The notes beneath the pieces are model-generated. The model was not told where the DNA came from and made no database searches. It saw only the letters and a list, made by a program, of their open reading frames with translations. 6,045 bases of DNA, taken from the NCBI GenBank assembly GCA_049699975.1, contig JBNAWB010000213.1:1-6045 (forward strand). The letters are read 5' to 3'. Positions 5,453-6,045 of the stretch are shown one piece after another; positions within the stretch are counted from its first letter, which is position 1, and each line of letters starts with the position of its first letter. The DNA is from CAZAGD01 sp049699975. GTDB taxonomy: Bacteria; Desulfobacterota; SM23-61. Made by a program: the position numbers and the translations under genes.

Positions 5453-5992
5453 ATGACCCATAAAATTAAATTTAAAGGTTTCATTCAAGTTTATACCGGG
5501 AATGGCAAAGGCAAAACCACGGCCGCTTTAGGATTGGCCTTGCGCGCCGCGGGGCATAAATTGAAAGTATTGATGATCCAATTTTTAAAAGGGGGAGAAA
5601 TATATGGGGAGCTAAAAGCAGCCCGTAAACTTTCTCCATTTTTACGGATAATTCCCGTGGGCCGGGAAAGTTTTGTGCATAGAAAAACACCGGATCCAAT
5701 TGATATTGAATTAGCGCAAAAAGGATGGGACATAGCTAAAAAGTCAATAATTAGCCGTAAATATCATTTGGTAATTTTGGACGAAATCAACGTGGCCGTG
5801 AAGTATGGGTTGGTACCTTTAAAAGAATTGATCAAAGTACTTAAAGAGAAGCCTAAGAATGTGGAGTTAGTGCTCACGGGCAGATGGGCGAATGCCCGCG
5901 TAATCAATATAGCCGATTTAGTTACCGAAATGAAGGAAGTTAAGCATTATTATAAAAAGGGTGTGGAGAGCCGCGTAGGAATTGAGAGATAA
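5453..5992 (+). CDS. cobO: Corrinoid (cob(I)yrinic acid a,c-diamide) adenosyltransferase, BtuR/CobO/CobA family
   Basis: The enzyme transfers the 5'-deoxyadenosyl group of ATP to Co(I) of a corrinoid, giving adenosylcobalamin or its precursors, for de novo synthesis or salvage. The unusual P-loop is YTGNGKGKTTAA (14-25), followed by VLMIQFLKGG (39-48), the Walker B-like VILDEIN (107-113), and LTGR (141-144) leading to ADLVTEMKEVKHYYKKG; the protein ends VGIER. At 179 residues it is shorter than the E. coli/Salmonella proteins of about 196 because it lacks most of their N-terminal extension, as do many anaerobe versions. The segment after LTGR reads WANARVIN where relatives often have a YAPxEL-like sequence, a mild divergence. 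AGAGGAGAG at 5442-5450 lies just before ATG 5453. It follows ecfT by 30 bases in the same direction, probably in one operon. CobO and BtuR cannot be separated by sequence here. Confidence 0.93.
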   Translation: MTHKIKFKGFIQVYTGNGKGKTTAALGLALRAAGHKLKVLMIQFLKGGEIYGELKAARKLSPFLRIIPVGRESFVHRKTPDPIDIELAQKGWDIAKKSIISRKYHLVILDEINVAVKYGLVPLKELIKVLKEKPKNVELVLTGRWANARVINIADLVTEMKEVKHYYKKGVESRVGIER

Positions 5993-6045
5993 GCTGACCG
6001 TCGATCACTTTTGAAATTCGTACCTACTTCAGGCGGGAGGGAGAG
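5993..6045. other. Short 3' tail after cobO
   Basis: These 53 bases contain no gene and no hairpin followed by T residues. They end with GGCGGGAGGGAGAG, a purine-rich stretch that could serve as the ribosome binding site of a further plus-strand gene starting just beyond the window. If so, the asd-ecfT-cobO unit continues to the right. Confidence 0.4.

Noticed and set aside
1..6045. CRISPR array, tRNA, rRNA, insertion sequence or phage genes
   Set aside because: No regularly spaced direct repeats, no cloverleaf-like or rRNA-like sequence, and no transposase or phage protein signature was seen.

Overview
The window reads as a piece of a chromosome from a strictly anaerobic or fermentative bacterium of moderate GC content. 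It carries seven complete plus-strand genes in one direction. Bacterial features are the strong Shine-Dalgarno sequences (GGAGG-type) and sigma70-like promoter hexamers. The four-subunit pyruvate:ferredoxin oxidoreductase points to oxygen-free ferredoxin metabolism. The GTCATCGCGAGG-type palindromic repeat upstream recalls short dispersed repeats I remember from several anaerobic lineages, including deltaproteobacteria/Desulfobacterota. I would lean towards that group, but the sequence alone does not settle it.

Layout. Bases 1-425 contain no confident gene. They hold three tandem 11-base GC-rich repeats at the left edge, three successive stem-loops (one of them the palindromic repeat), an A/T tract and a good promoter candidate. 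A possible divergent gene may start at the extreme left edge on the minus strand. Bases 426-3546 are porG-porD-porA-porB. The por genes are close together except for a 122-base porG-porD gap, which is spanned by a perfect 13-base inverted repeat. Next come asd (3603-4625), an EcfT-type transporter gene (4622-5422, overlapping asd by 4 bases) and a BtuR/CobO-family corrinoid adenosyltransferase gene (5453-5992). The last 53 bases have no gene or terminator, but end in a purine-rich stretch that could be the ribosome binding site of a following gene.

How the genes fit together. PorGDAB interconverts pyruvate and acetyl-CoA + CO2, with ferredoxin as electron carrier. PorA and PorB carry the catalytic and thiamine diphosphate (ThDP) parts, PorB and PorD the iron-sulfur clusters, and PorG is a structural/CoA-side subunit. 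Asd makes aspartate semialdehyde for lysine/diaminopimelate, threonine and methionine. EcfT is the membrane coupling subunit of an ECF vitamin or metal transporter. Its ATPases and substrate-binding component are not in the window. The adjacent adenosyltransferase makes a cobalt or corrinoid substrate a reasonable but unproven guess. The run asd-ecfT-cobO looks like a second transcription unit with its own possible promoter just after porB.

I do not see an undescribed system. The most unusual points are the inverted-repeat spacer inside the por operon, the structured leader region, and a PorD whose second cluster motif lacks the usual proline and has an extra cysteine.
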